NCBI RefSeq assembly: GCF_014205225.1
Contig: NZ_JACHNB010000001.1
Span: forward strand, 6,181,501 to 6,245,500
Reading direction: 5' to 3'
Length of the DNA stretch: 64,000 nucleotides
Origin: Actinoplanes octamycinicus
Lineage (GTDB): Bacteria > Actinomycetota > Actinomycetes > Mycobacteriales > Micromonosporaceae
Position numbers and translations under genes: made by a program. Below, one piece after another: positions 40,303 through 48,444 of the stretch (position 1 is its first letter; each line of letters opens with the position of its first letter). Below the pieces are notes generated by a model. The model was not told the DNA's origin. It saw only the letters and a program-made list of their open reading frames with translations, and did no database searches.

Positions 40303-41487
40303 GTGACGCTCAACCCGGTCGACGTGACCGTTCCGCTGGCGCCCGGCGGGCCCGCCGCGCCGCACAGCGCCAGCGGGGAGATGGTGGCCCTGCACGACCT
40401 CGACGGGGTGGCGCCGCCGGCGCAGGCGGCCCGGCGGTGGATCCCGAAGCGGGTGGTGGCGACGCCGGCCGCCTACGACCATGCGCACGGGCAGCGGATC
40501 ATGGCGTTGCTGGCGGCGCGTGGGATCGAGGTGGAGCGGCTGCGCGGGAACCGGCTGACCGGGCTGCGCGGGGAGAGCGACCGGGCGACCTACGCGCGGG
40601 CGAAGTCGACGATGGCGATCGTGGTGAGCCCGCCGTCGCGGCGCAAGCTGCAGCCGATCGCGCCGAGCGCGGACTGGCGGTTCGACCTGGCCGAAGGCTG
40701 CCCGGCGCACTGCCAGTACTGCTATCTGGCCGGGTCGCTGTCCGGGCCGCCGGTGACCCGGGTCTACGCCGACCTGGACGACATCCTGGCCGGGCTGGGC
40801 GACTACGTGGGCCGGGGGACGATCACCAGCCGCCGGGAGCACCGGCGTGACGAGGGCACCACCTTCGAGGCGTCCTGCTACACCGATCCGCTGGCGCTCG
40901 ACCATCTGACCGGCAGCTGGCGGCGGGCGGTCGAGCACTTCGGCGCGTGGGACGCGCCGGTGCAGTTGCGCTGGACGACCAAGTTCGACGATGTCGGGCC
41001 GTTCGTCGGGCTCGCCCACCACGGGCGGACCCGGGTCCGGTTGAGCGTCAACTGCCGGCCGGTGACCACCCGGGTCGAGGGCGGCACGAGCCGTCTCGAG
41101 GACCGGCTCGCGGCGCTGCGGCGGCTCGCGCTGGACGGCTATCCGGTCGGGCTCACCATCGCGCCGATCATCGCGGTGCCGGACTGGCGGGCGCACTACG
41201 GGGAGCTGCTCGATGACGTTGCCGGGGTGCTGCGGGGCGTACCGGACATCGATCTGACCGCTGAGCTGATCACGCATCGCTTCACGCCGGGCAGCAAGGA
41301 GGTGCTGCTGGGCTGGTATCCGCGGACGAAGCTGGAGATGGACGAGGAGTCCCGCAGCCGGAAGCACGGCAAATTCGGCGCGGTCAAATACGTCTACCCG
41401 CCGGAGACGATGGCCGGGCTGCGGACCTGGTTCCACGAGCAGATCGCCGCCCGCCTGCCGGCGTGCCGCATCCTCTACTGGACCTGA
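40303..41487 (+). CDS. Spore photoproduct lyase-like radical SAM protein
   Basis: This encodes 394 residues from a GTG at 40303. The radical SAM cluster motif C-x3-C-x2-C is at Cys133, Cys137 and Cys140 (EGCPAHCQYCYLAGS), with the YL after the third Cys as in SplB. ASCYTDPLALDHLTGSW, LRWTTKFDDVGPFVGLAHHG and AELITHRFTPGSKEVLLGWY are family segments. SplB repairs the 5-thyminyl-dihydrothymine photoproduct in spore DNA using S-adenosylmethionine. The catalytic Cys141 of Bacillus SplB is Tyr or Leu here, as in other actinobacterial members, so repair activity needs testing. A spore-forming host is consistent. Confidence 0.8.
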   Translation: MTLNPVDVTVPLAPGGPAAPHSASGEMVALHDLDGVAPPAQAARRWIPKRVVATPAAYDHAHGQRIMALLAARGIEVERLRGNRLTGLRGESDRATYARAKSTMAIVVSPPSRRKLQPIAPSADWRFDLAEGCPAHCQYCYLAGSLSGPPVTRVYADLDDILAGLGDYVGRGTITSRREHRRDEGTTFEASCYTDPLALDHLTGSWRRAVEHFGAWDAPVQLRWTTKFDDVGPFVGLAHHGRTRVRLSVNCRPVTTRVEGGTSRLEDRLAALRRLALDGYPVGLTIAPIIAVPDWRAHYGELLDDVAGVLRGVPDIDLTAELITHRFTPGSKEVLLGWYPRTKLEMDEESRSRKHGKFGAVKYVYPPETMAGLRTWFHEQIAARLPACRILYWT

Positions 41488-41596
41488 ATACGCACGGCCT
41501 CAACACGTGGCGTTCTGATTCGGCCATGATCCCGAGGGATGTCGATCCATTGTCCGCGGTGGAGCAGGAGCTCGACTCCACAGAAGCCGCCGGTCT

Positions 41597-41698
41597 CTAC
41601 TTTCGCCGTCCCGCCCTGCCCACAGCCACCACCACGCCGACAATCAGCACCACAATGATCAGGCAGAAGAGCAGATGCCACGGTTTGATCGCGCCCAT
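41597..41698 (-). CDS. 33-residue single-pass membrane microprotein
   Basis: ATG 41698 opens MGAIKPWHLLFCLIIVVLIV, continuing GVVVAVGRAGRRK. This is one transmembrane helix with a basic tail, the form of the small membrane peptides encoded widely in actinomycetes. The run of hydrophobic codons is unlikely by chance in this GC range. The rest of 41488-41867 holds nothing else I can support, apart from the GGAGGG ribosome site of the next operon. Confidence 0.5.
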   Translation of the reverse strand: MGAIKPWHLLFCLIIVVLIVGVVVAVGRAGRRK

Positions 41699-41867
41699 AT
41701 CGGCAGACCATACCGCGCACCGTCGAGGCAAGGCTTCCTTTGGCCAGCCCCACCGCCCAACGGCAGGAGACTGCGCACGGAAAAGGGGCACGGCCGGGTA
41801 GGGCCCCTCGCGCCGCGGCGGCGGTGAGGGCTACCCTCGGAGTGAGGGCCGGAGGGAGTGCCCAGCT

Positions 41868-42674
41868 ATGTCCTTATCGCCTGGCTTCGGGTCGAGCGAG
41901 CCGACCGAGTACCTGTTCCCGGCAAGTCCCGACGCGCTGTATGACATCCGGGTCTACGTGACCCGGCTGGCCCGGGAGGCCGGTTTCACCGACCGCGAGC
42001 GGGAGCGGATCGTCCTGGTCACCCACGAACTGGCGGCCAACGCGGTCGAGCACAGCGCCACCGAGGTGGTCTGCGTGCGGTGGGAGGACACCGGCCAGGG
42101 CGTGTGGATCACCGTGTCCGACGACGGCGTCTTCGAGGGCGGTGGCGGCAACGGCGACCGCGGGCGTGGCCTGCGGATCGTGCTCAGCCTGGCCGACGAG
42201 GTCACCATCCGGCCGGGCCGGCGCGGCGGGCAGGGCACCGCGGTCCGCCTGCGGGTGCCGGTCAGCGCCGGGCGGACCGCCCCGGCAGTCAGTGACCCGG
42301 CGCCGCGCCGGGTGCTGCTCGTCGACGGTGACCGGTTCGCCGCGCGGTCGTTGTCCGCGTTCCTCGAGGCCGAGGGCTTCCCGACGGTGGTGGCGGCCGA
42401 GTCGGCGGAGGCCGGCCGTGCGGTGGCCGCGGAGCCACCACAGTTGGCGATCATCGATCTGATGACCTCGCACGGGCTGACCGTCCAGCTCTGCGACGAC
42501 CTCACCCGAACAGGAGTCCCGGTCTTGGCCATGTCGATCCTCGCCCCGCCGCGGGACCTGCGGTGCAGCCGTTTCCTGCGCAAACCGGTGCATCCTCTGG
42601 AGGTGTTGGCCATGGTGCGACAGCTGACCGAGCCGTCCGCCGCGGGCGCCGCCGCCGAGGTGCCCGGTGCCTGA
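41868..42674 (+). CDS. HATPase (RsbW-like) fused to a response-regulator receiver
   Basis: This encodes 268 residues. Residues about 15-132 form a GHKL ATPase of the anti-sigma type: N-box THELAANAVEHS (Glu54, Asn58), VSDDGVF, then GDRGRGLRIV. Residues about 144-258 form a CheY-like receiver: RRVLLVDGD, phosphoacceptor Asp197 in IIDLM, Ser in AMSIL and Lys in RKPVHP, so it looks phosphorylatable. This joins a partner-switch kinase to a two-component input. GGAGGGAG upstream of the ATG is strong. The stop overlaps the KaiC-like gene by eight bases; first gene of a three-gene operon. Confidence 0.85.
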   Translation: MSLSPGFGSSEPTEYLFPASPDALYDIRVYVTRLAREAGFTDRERERIVLVTHELAANAVEHSATEVVCVRWEDTGQGVWITVSDDGVFEGGGGNGDRGRGLRIVLSLADEVTIRPGRRGGQGTAVRLRVPVSAGRTAPAVSDPAPRRVLLVDGDRFAARSLSAFLEAEGFPTVVAAESAEAGRAVAAEPPQLAIIDLMTSHGLTVQLCDDLTRTGVPVLAMSILAPPRDLRCSRFLRKPVHPLEVLAMVRQLTEPSAAGAAAEVPGA

Positions 42675-44049
42675 GCGGCGACTGACGAGCGGGCAGGACA
42701 GGTTCGACGCGATCCTCGGTGGTGGGCTGATCGACCCGTCCATCGCCTTGATCGCCGGCCTGCCGGGGAGCGGCAAGACGGTCCTGGCGCAGCAGTACGC
42801 GTTCGCCAATGGAACCGACGAGCGCCCGGCGATCTATCTGAGCACCGTCGCGGAGCCGCTGAGCAAGATTCTGTATTTCGGCGAGGCGCTGTCCTTCTTC
42901 GACCCGGACCGGGTCGGCCGGTCGGTGCTCTTCGAGGACCTCGGCGGTCAGATCGACGACAACGGGTTGGTCGGCGCGTTGCGCCGGATCAGTGGCCTGG
43001 TCGAGCGGCAGCCGTGCTCGGTGCTGATCATCGACAGTTTCCGGGCGTTGCGCTATCGGGCGGCCGGCGAGCGGGAGTTCGAGGGCTTCGTCCACCAGCT
43101 GGCCGGTCAGCTGGCCGCGAGCGGCACGATGGCGCTGTGGCTCGGTGAGTACCGGCGTGACGAGCTGGAGGGCTGCCCGGAGTTCGCGGTCGCCGACGCC
43201 GCCGTCCTGCTCGCCACCGAGGACGCCGGGCAGCGCGACAGCCGGGCCCTACGGGTGCTCAAGCTGCGCGGCAGCGACTTCCGCTCCGGCGCGCACGCCT
43301 ACCGCATCGAGAACTCCGGCATCCGGGTCTTCCCCCGGCTCAGCGACGTCGACGCCGGGGCGTACGAGCTGGGCGAGCGCCGGACCACGTCGGGTATCGC
43401 CGCGCTGGACATGCTGGTCGGCGAGGGCTACTGGCCCGGCTCGGCGACCCTGGTGATCGGCCCGTCCGGATCCGGTAAGACGGTGATGGGCCTGCAGTTC
43501 GTCTACGGCGGGGCGAAATTGGGCGAGCCCGGGGTCTACGCCTCGATGCAGGAGAACCGGGTCCAGCTCACCCGGATGATCAACGGATTCGGCTGGGGCC
43601 TCGACGATCACGGCGCGGTGCTGCGCTGCGACTCGCCGAACGACATCTACATCGACCAGTGGTATTACGACCTGCTCGACACGATCAAGGCAGCCGGCGC
43701 GCGCCGGCTGGTGATCGACAGCCTGGGTGACCTCGCCGCCGCCTGCCCGGACGAGAAACGTTTCCGCGAGTTCGTCTACGCCCTGCTCAACCACTGCTCG
43801 CGGGCGGGGATCAGCGTGCTGCTGACCTTCGAGTCGGCCGAACTGTACGGCCACACCAGTCTGTCCGAACGCGGTGTCTCGCACCTCTCCGACAACGTGA
43901 TCCTGCTCCAGTACGTCCGCAACGACGTCAAGGTCGGGCGGGCGCTGACCGTGCTGAAGACACGGGCCAGCCAGCACGTCCCGCAGTCCCACGAGTTCGA
44001 GATCACCCACGATGGCATCGACATCAAAGCCGCCCTCGACACCGTTTGA
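42667..44049 (+). CDS. Double-domain KaiC-like ATPase
   Basis: This encodes 460 residues from a GTG at 42667. It has two RecA-like KaiC domains. The first has Walker A GLPGSGKT (31-38), STVAEPLSK and Walker B SVLIIDSF. The second has GPSGSGKT (265-272), SMQENRVQ and RRLVIDSL. The sensory KaiC family forms hexamers that act as ATP-driven signalling platforms. Near the ATP gamma-phosphate each domain has one Glu where clock KaiC has an EE pair. I see no KaiA or KaiB gene, so this is not a circadian set. Coupling with a HATPase-receiver and a STAS gene suggests a signalling ATPase in a partner-switch module. Confidence 0.9.
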   Translation: MPERRLTSGQDRFDAILGGGLIDPSIALIAGLPGSGKTVLAQQYAFANGTDERPAIYLSTVAEPLSKILYFGEALSFFDPDRVGRSVLFEDLGGQIDDNGLVGALRRISGLVERQPCSVLIIDSFRALRYRAAGEREFEGFVHQLAGQLAASGTMALWLGEYRRDELEGCPEFAVADAAVLLATEDAGQRDSRALRVLKLRGSDFRSGAHAYRIENSGIRVFPRLSDVDAGAYELGERRTTSGIAALDMLVGEGYWPGSATLVIGPSGSGKTVMGLQFVYGGAKLGEPGVYASMQENRVQLTRMINGFGWGLDDHGAVLRCDSPNDIYIDQWYYDLLDTIKAAGARRLVIDSLGDLAAACPDEKRFREFVYALLNHCSRAGISVLLTFESAELYGHTSLSERGVSHLSDNVILLQYVRNDVKVGRALTVLKTRASQHVPQSHEFEITHDGIDIKAALDTV

Positions 44050-44350
44050 GGTTCGCCGGGACCTTCGGGACCCGTACACCGTGCACCTCATCGGCGAGCT
44101 GGACCTGGCCACCCGCGACATCCTCGCGGAGGCCCTCGGCGATGCCGCGCGTCCGGGCCACGACCTGATCCTCGACTGCACCGACCTCGACTTCATCGAC
44201 GCGGCCGCGATCGCCGTGCTGGTGTGCACGGCACACGGCCTCGGCGCGGGACAGCTGCGGCTGACGCACCTGCGAGCCGGCCTGGCCGACATCTTCGACC
44301 TGCTCAAACTCCCCGAGACCGTGCCGAACTTCCACCACGAGATCGGGTGA
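44012..44350 (+). CDS. STAS-domain protein, KaiC operon partner
   Basis: This encodes 112 residues. TVHLIGELDLATRDILAEAL, then DLILDCTDLDFIDAAAIAVL, shows an anti-sigma antagonist fold. The loop that should carry the phosphorylatable Ser (D-S-x-G) is DAAA, so classic phospho-switching is lost and binding to the HATPase would be controlled another way. The ATG lies 38 bases inside the end of the KaiC gene, in another frame, which makes co-translation likely. No better-placed start is visible after the KaiC stop. Confidence 0.82.
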   Translation: MASTSKPPSTPFEVRRDLRDPYTVHLIGELDLATRDILAEALGDAARPGHDLILDCTDLDFIDAAAIAVLVCTAHGLGAGQLRLTHLRAGLADIFDLLKLPETVPNFHHEIG

Positions 44351-44401
44351 CCGGTACGCCGTGTCCCGATCCGCCGGGTGGGGGAGCGGCGCGGCGCGCT
44401 A

Positions 44402-44851
44402 TCACCGGCCGAAGTCCGCGGGTACCTGAACGGCCTTCGCCCGGAACGCCGTGTCCAGCACGTCGCCGTCGATCAGGCCGTCGACATTGTCGTCGGTCGG
44501 CCACGACTCGGAGGGCTCGCCGTTCCGGCTGCGACGCAGCGTCTCCGCCATGAGGTCGGCGGCTGCGGAGAGCTCGAAGTAGCGCAGGGCGTTGATCGCG
44601 CGCTCGATGCGGAACGGCTCGTTGACCTCCAGGGCGAAGCCGAGGCCGCCACCCATCACGGAGCCGTGGACCCGCAGCAGGCCGGCGAGGTGTTCCACAC
44701 CCGGGGGTGTGCCGTCCGGAACGTCCCCGTCCGCGCCGTAGTCACAGGCGTCGTTCCACAGCAGGTCGAGGTCATCCAGCACGGCGCCACCGAGATCGAG
44801 CGTTGGCGACGGCGCGGCGTCGGGGTCGCTGGTGGCTCCGGACTCTGCCAT
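44402..44851 (-). CDS. Hypothetical protein, DMP19/DUF4375-like
   Basis: This encodes 149 residues. An acidic start leads to VHGSVMGGGLGFALEVNEPF, then RIERAINALRYFELSAAADL, a pattern like the DUF4375/DMP19 family, in which a nearly empty N-x-G-F loop precedes an A-x-x-x-I-G-A-x-x-A helix. The C-terminus reads DGLIDGDVLDTAFRAKAVQV. The function is unknown; similarity to an immunity-type protein is possible. It is transcribed opposite to the flanking operons. Confidence 0.5.
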   Translation of the reverse strand: MAESGATSDPDAAPSPTLDLGGAVLDDLDLLWNDACDYGADGDVPDGTPPGVEHLAGLLRVHGSVMGGGLGFALEVNEPFRIERAINALRYFELSAAADLMAETLRRSRNGEPSESWPTDDNVDGLIDGDVLDTAFRAKAVQVPADFGR

Positions 44852-45036
44852 GCGGGCTGCCTCCTCAAGACGGGTGCCGCGCCGAAGCTACAAGATCATC
44901 GCGGTGGGGTCGAGAGCGGGCGGATCGCGCGCGGCTGGTCGTACCGAAATCGGGTTTGTGGTCGTGGGCGGGGTCGCCGTCGATGGGGCGGATCGGCCAG
45001 ACTGGGTCCGCCGCCATCCAGCGATCGAGGGGAATC

Positions 45037-45846
45037 ATGGATCCAGCGAGCACTCAGTACGCCATGCCCGAGCGCCGTGACGTGGCGGACCAGCCGACCG
45101 CACTGCGGTTGTCCGGTCTGCACAAGCAGTTCGGCGCGAACGTCGCGGTGAACCGGGTCGATCTCGTGGTGCCGCCGGGCTCCTTCTTCGGGCTGGTCGG
45201 GCCGAACGGGGCGGGCAAGACGACCTCGCTGTCGATGGCGGTCGGGTTGCTGCGGCCCGACGCCGGCCGGTCGCAGGTGTACGGCGTCGACGTGTGGTCG
45301 GCTCCCGGGGAGGCGAAGTCCCTGATGGGGGTGCTCCCCGACGGACTGTCGATGCCGGAGCGGCTGACCGGGCGCGAGCTGCTCACCTATCTCGGGCGGC
45401 TGCGCGGCATCGAGGCCGGCGTGCTGGCCGGCCGGGTCCAGGAGCTGCTCGACGTGATGGAGCTCGGCGCGGCCGAGCGGACGCTGGTGGTGGACTACTC
45501 GACCGGCATGCGCAAGAAGATCGGGCTGGCGACGGCGCTGCTGCACGGGCCGCGGCTGCTGGTGCTGGACGAGCCGTTCGAGGCGGTGGACCCGGTGTCC
45601 GCGGCGGCGTTGAAGGGGATCCTGAACTCGTTCGTGGCCGCCGGCGGTTCGGTGGTGCTGTCCAGCCACGTGATGCCGCTGGTCGAGCAGCTGTGCGACA
45701 CCGTGGCGGTGATGGCCCGCGGCCGGGTCGTCGCGGCCGGCCCGATCAACGAGGTGCGCGGCAACCGCACGCTGGAGCAGGCGTTCGTGGAGCTGGTCGA
45801 CGGCGGCGAGCACACCCGCAAGGGGCTGTCGTGGCTGGCGTCCTGA
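45037..45846 (+). CDS. ABC transporter ATP-binding protein
   Basis: This encodes 269 residues from an ATG preceded by GAGGGGA. It has Walker A GPNGAGKT (55-62), a degenerate signature YSTGMRKKIGLA, Walker B LLVLDEP and the switch LSSHV. The S-T-G-M form of the signature is typical of ABC-2 type exporters of the CcmA/DrrA-like class. It lacks the second nucleotide domain, so it would pair as a dimer with the downstream permease, whose start overlaps its end by 16 bases. The substrate is unknown. Confidence 0.92.
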   Translation: MDPASTQYAMPERRDVADQPTALRLSGLHKQFGANVAVNRVDLVVPPGSFFGLVGPNGAGKTTSLSMAVGLLRPDAGRSQVYGVDVWSAPGEAKSLMGVLPDGLSMPERLTGRELLTYLGRLRGIEAGVLAGRVQELLDVMELGAAERTLVVDYSTGMRKKIGLATALLHGPRLLVLDEPFEAVDPVSAAALKGILNSFVAAGGSVVLSSHVMPLVEQLCDTVAVMARGRVVAAGPINEVRGNRTLEQAFVELVDGGEHTRKGLSWLAS

Positions 45847-47702
45847 TCCGGATGAAGCTGGCGGTCATCAGGAACTCGATGACCGGCAGCCGGGCCGCGT
45901 GGATGCTGATCGGCGCCGTCTTCGGGCTCCTGCTGGCGGCGGCCACCGTGTGGCTCACCTTCCTCGACCTGTCCGGCGAGCGGGTGCTCGGCGACCTGCT
46001 GGCGTGCGTGTTCCTGATGTGGACGCTCGGCTGGCTGATCGGCCCGGTCTGGGGCGGCTCGGCGGTGCTGCGCGCCGACCATTTCACCCTGCTGCCGGTG
46101 CCGCGGCGCAAGCTCGCCCTGGGGCTGCTCGGTGCGGCGTTCGTCGGGATCACCACCGCGGTGACCGCGCTCGGGTTCGCCGCGCTGGTCACCTACGGGG
46201 CGCGGCAGGGCCTGGCCGCGGCGCTGGTCGCGGTGCCGTCGGCGGTGCTGCAGCTGGTGTTCGTGGTGCTGCTCTCCCGGGTGGCGTACGCGCTGTTCGG
46301 CATGGTGGCGGCGTCGCGGGTGGGCGCGGCGATCACCGGGCTGCTGTTCGCGGCGATGCTCGTGCTGGTCCAGTCCGGCTGGATGATCGCCGTCGCGATC
46401 AGGTACTCCGACATCCTCGACACCGGATTCTCCGCCACGACCAGCGGCACGCTGCGGGCGATCCCGTCGAGCTGGGGGATCGTGGCGGTGGACGCCGCCG
46501 CCCGCGGCGACTGGCTGCTCGCCGGCGCCGCGCCGGTCGGGCTGGTCGTGCTGTGCGGGTTGCTGCTGCTCGCCTGGTCGCGTGAGCTGGACACGTCGCG
46601 CCGGGCCCGGGTCACCATCGGCGGCAGCGCCGGCCAGGCTCCCCGAGCGTCCGGCCTGTTCCGCGGGCCGACCGGCGCCGTCGTCGGCAAGGAGCTGCGG
46701 ACCTGGCGGCGTGACCCGCTGCGGATCACCACCGCCACCGTGCCGGTCTTCTGGGCGCTGGGCACGGTGCTGCTGCCGCTGACCTTCGACTCCCGGATCC
46801 TGCTGCCGTGGGCCGGTCCGGCGCTGGCCCTGTTCGCGATCACCTCGGCCGGCAACCTGTACAGCCAGGACGGCACCGCGCTCTGGCAGACGCTGACCGT
46901 CGGCGCCGAGCGCCCCGACGTCCGAGGCCGGCAGTGGGCCTACCTGATCGTCTTCGCGCCTCTCGCGCTCCTGCTGAGCGTCGGTTTCACCTGGTGGAGC
47001 GGCTACACCTGGGCCTGGCCCTGGGTCGCTGCGAGCGTGCCGGCGCTGCTCGGCGGCGGCGCCGGCCTCGTCGTGTACGCGTCGGTGTTCGCCATGGTCC
47101 CCGGCCCGGACGCGCACCAGCGGCCGAGCAACCCGCTGGAGCGCGCCGACACCACCGGCCAGTCCCACGTGCTGTTCTGGGTGGGCCTGCTGCCCGCCGT
47201 GCCCCCGCTCGCGGTGGTGTACCTCGGCCCGCGCCTCGATCAGCCCTGGCTGAGCTGGGCGGGCCTGCCGGTCGGTGTGGCGATCGGCGCCCTGGCCGGC
47301 CGCCTGCTCGGCGCCTCGGCGGTCAGGCGGCTCGCCGCCGAGGGGCCCGACATGCTGCACACCATGCGGACCGGCCGGCCCGCCGTGGCGCCGGCCGCCG
47401 CCGATCCGGCGCAGGCCCGGAAGGACGGCTGGATCGCGGGCCTGTGCTGGAGTTTCGGAGCGATCCTGCTGATCCCGCAGGGCATCCTGCCGCTGGTCTT
47501 CATGCTCACCGGGGTCGAGGCCAAGTCGTGGTTCCTGGCGCTGTACGTGCCGGAGCGCTTCAGCGTTCCGGTCGCGGTCGTCAGCGTCCTGGGCGGGATC
47601 GCGCTGTTCGCCAAGGCCATCATGGTGCAGGTCAACGGCCGGGCCGGTGGCTCGCAGGGCGGACCGGCGCCGGCCGTCGATCGCGACCTCGAATCCGTCT
47701 GA
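45831..47702 (+). CDS. ABC-2-type membrane permease
   Basis: This encodes 623 residues from a GTG at 45831 (VAGVLIRMKLAVIRNSMTGS); ATG 45852 is possible. It has about twelve hydrophobic helices in two halves joined by a cytoplasmic loop with VTIGGSAGQAPRASGLFRGP. The size is that of a fused double permease, so the complex would contain one permease and two ATPases. A conserved coupling region lies in LIRMKLAVIRNS. The substrate may be a lipid, drug or peptide; nothing adjacent narrows it. Confidence 0.85.
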   Translation: MAGVLIRMKLAVIRNSMTGSRAAWMLIGAVFGLLLAAATVWLTFLDLSGERVLGDLLACVFLMWTLGWLIGPVWGGSAVLRADHFTLLPVPRRKLALGLLGAAFVGITTAVTALGFAALVTYGARQGLAAALVAVPSAVLQLVFVVLLSRVAYALFGMVAASRVGAAITGLLFAAMLVLVQSGWMIAVAIRYSDILDTGFSATTSGTLRAIPSSWGIVAVDAAARGDWLLAGAAPVGLVVLCGLLLLAWSRELDTSRRARVTIGGSAGQAPRASGLFRGPTGAVVGKELRTWRRDPLRITTATVPVFWALGTVLLPLTFDSRILLPWAGPALALFAITSAGNLYSQDGTALWQTLTVGAERPDVRGRQWAYLIVFAPLALLLSVGFTWWSGYTWAWPWVAASVPALLGGGAGLVVYASVFAMVPGPDAHQRPSNPLERADTTGQSHVLFWVGLLPAVPPLAVVYLGPRLDQPWLSWAGLPVGVAIGALAGRLLGASAVRRLAAEGPDMLHTMRTGRPAVAPAAADPAQARKDGWIAGLCWSFGAILLIPQGILPLVFMLTGVEAKSWFLALYVPERFSVPVAVVSVLGGIALFAKAIMVQVNGRAGGSQGGPAPAVDRDLESV

Positions 47703-47740
47703 CCGGGTGTCGGCGTGGCGCCCCGCGAGCGGGGGCAGCC

Positions 47741-48343
47741 TCACACCAGGCCGGTGCAGACCGCCTTGACCGGCGCGGCCAACCCGGAGTCGCCGCAGTC
47801 GGTGCCGGCCGAGGCTCGCCCGAAGACCTTCCACACGCCCTTGTCGGAGTGCAGGAACAGCTGGCTGCCGCCGGGGATCTCGGCGTCGCCCTGACCGACC
47901 GCGAGCAGCCGGGCGAAGCCGTTGCGGCAGCCGAGCACCTCGGTCCGCGCCGGCACCGTGGCGCCGAGTGCGGGTGCGGCCGCTTCCAGCAGTGCGGGCG
48001 GCCGGCACGCCGGGTCGCTGTCCGCCGTGGCCGGCAGCGCGGCGGGCCGGGCGGTACCGGCGGGCTCCGCCGGTTTGGCGGTTTTGGTGGACTGCCGTTC
48101 CTTGGTCGCCGGCGGCTTCTTTTCGCCGGCGGCCTGCGTCTGCTGGCCCGGCTGCGCACTCTGGCCGGCCTGCGGACCCGGACCCGGGCTCGCGGCTGCG
48201 CTGGGGGTCACCGCGGGAACGGCGTCGCCGCCGCCCGCCGCCGCGACCGGCGCGCCGGCCGGCTCGTCGTCTGCGCATCCCGCGGCTGAGAACACCAGCG
48301 CGGCCGTCACGGCCAGCAGCCCACCGACGCGTCGGATCGTCAT
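47741..48343 (-). CDS. Secreted lipoprotein
   Basis: This encodes 200 residues. The signal MTIRRVGGLLAVTAALVFSA ends in a lipobox-like AAGC; a Pro/Gln/Lys-rich linker (about 35-90) follows. The C-terminal domain contains LPATADSDPACRPPALLEAA, LGCRNGFARLLAVGQGD and GSQLFLHSDKGVWKVFGRAS with four Cys. No family is known to me; it is probably surface-exposed. It lies 101 bases downstream of the AfsR-type regulator and could be under its control. Confidence 0.68.
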   Translation of the reverse strand: MTIRRVGGLLAVTAALVFSAAGCADDEPAGAPVAAAGGGDAVPAVTPSAAASPGPGPQAGQSAQPGQQTQAAGEKKPPATKERQSTKTAKPAEPAGTARPAALPATADSDPACRPPALLEAAAPALGATVPARTEVLGCRNGFARLLAVGQGDAEIPGGSQLFLHSDKGVWKVFGRASAGTDCGDSGLAAPVKAVCTGLV

Positions 48344-48444
48344 CGTCTTCCCTCTCGTCCGTGGCCCGGGGCACGAGGTCGGGCACGGTTCCGACGCTAG
48401 GCAGCGGATCTCCAGCGGATCTGAACCAAATCTGGACGCGCTGG

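Noticed and set aside
42667..44049. Circadian clock KaiC
   Set aside because: No KaiA or KaiB gene, no double-Glu catalytic pair in either domain, and the neighbours are partner-switch proteins.
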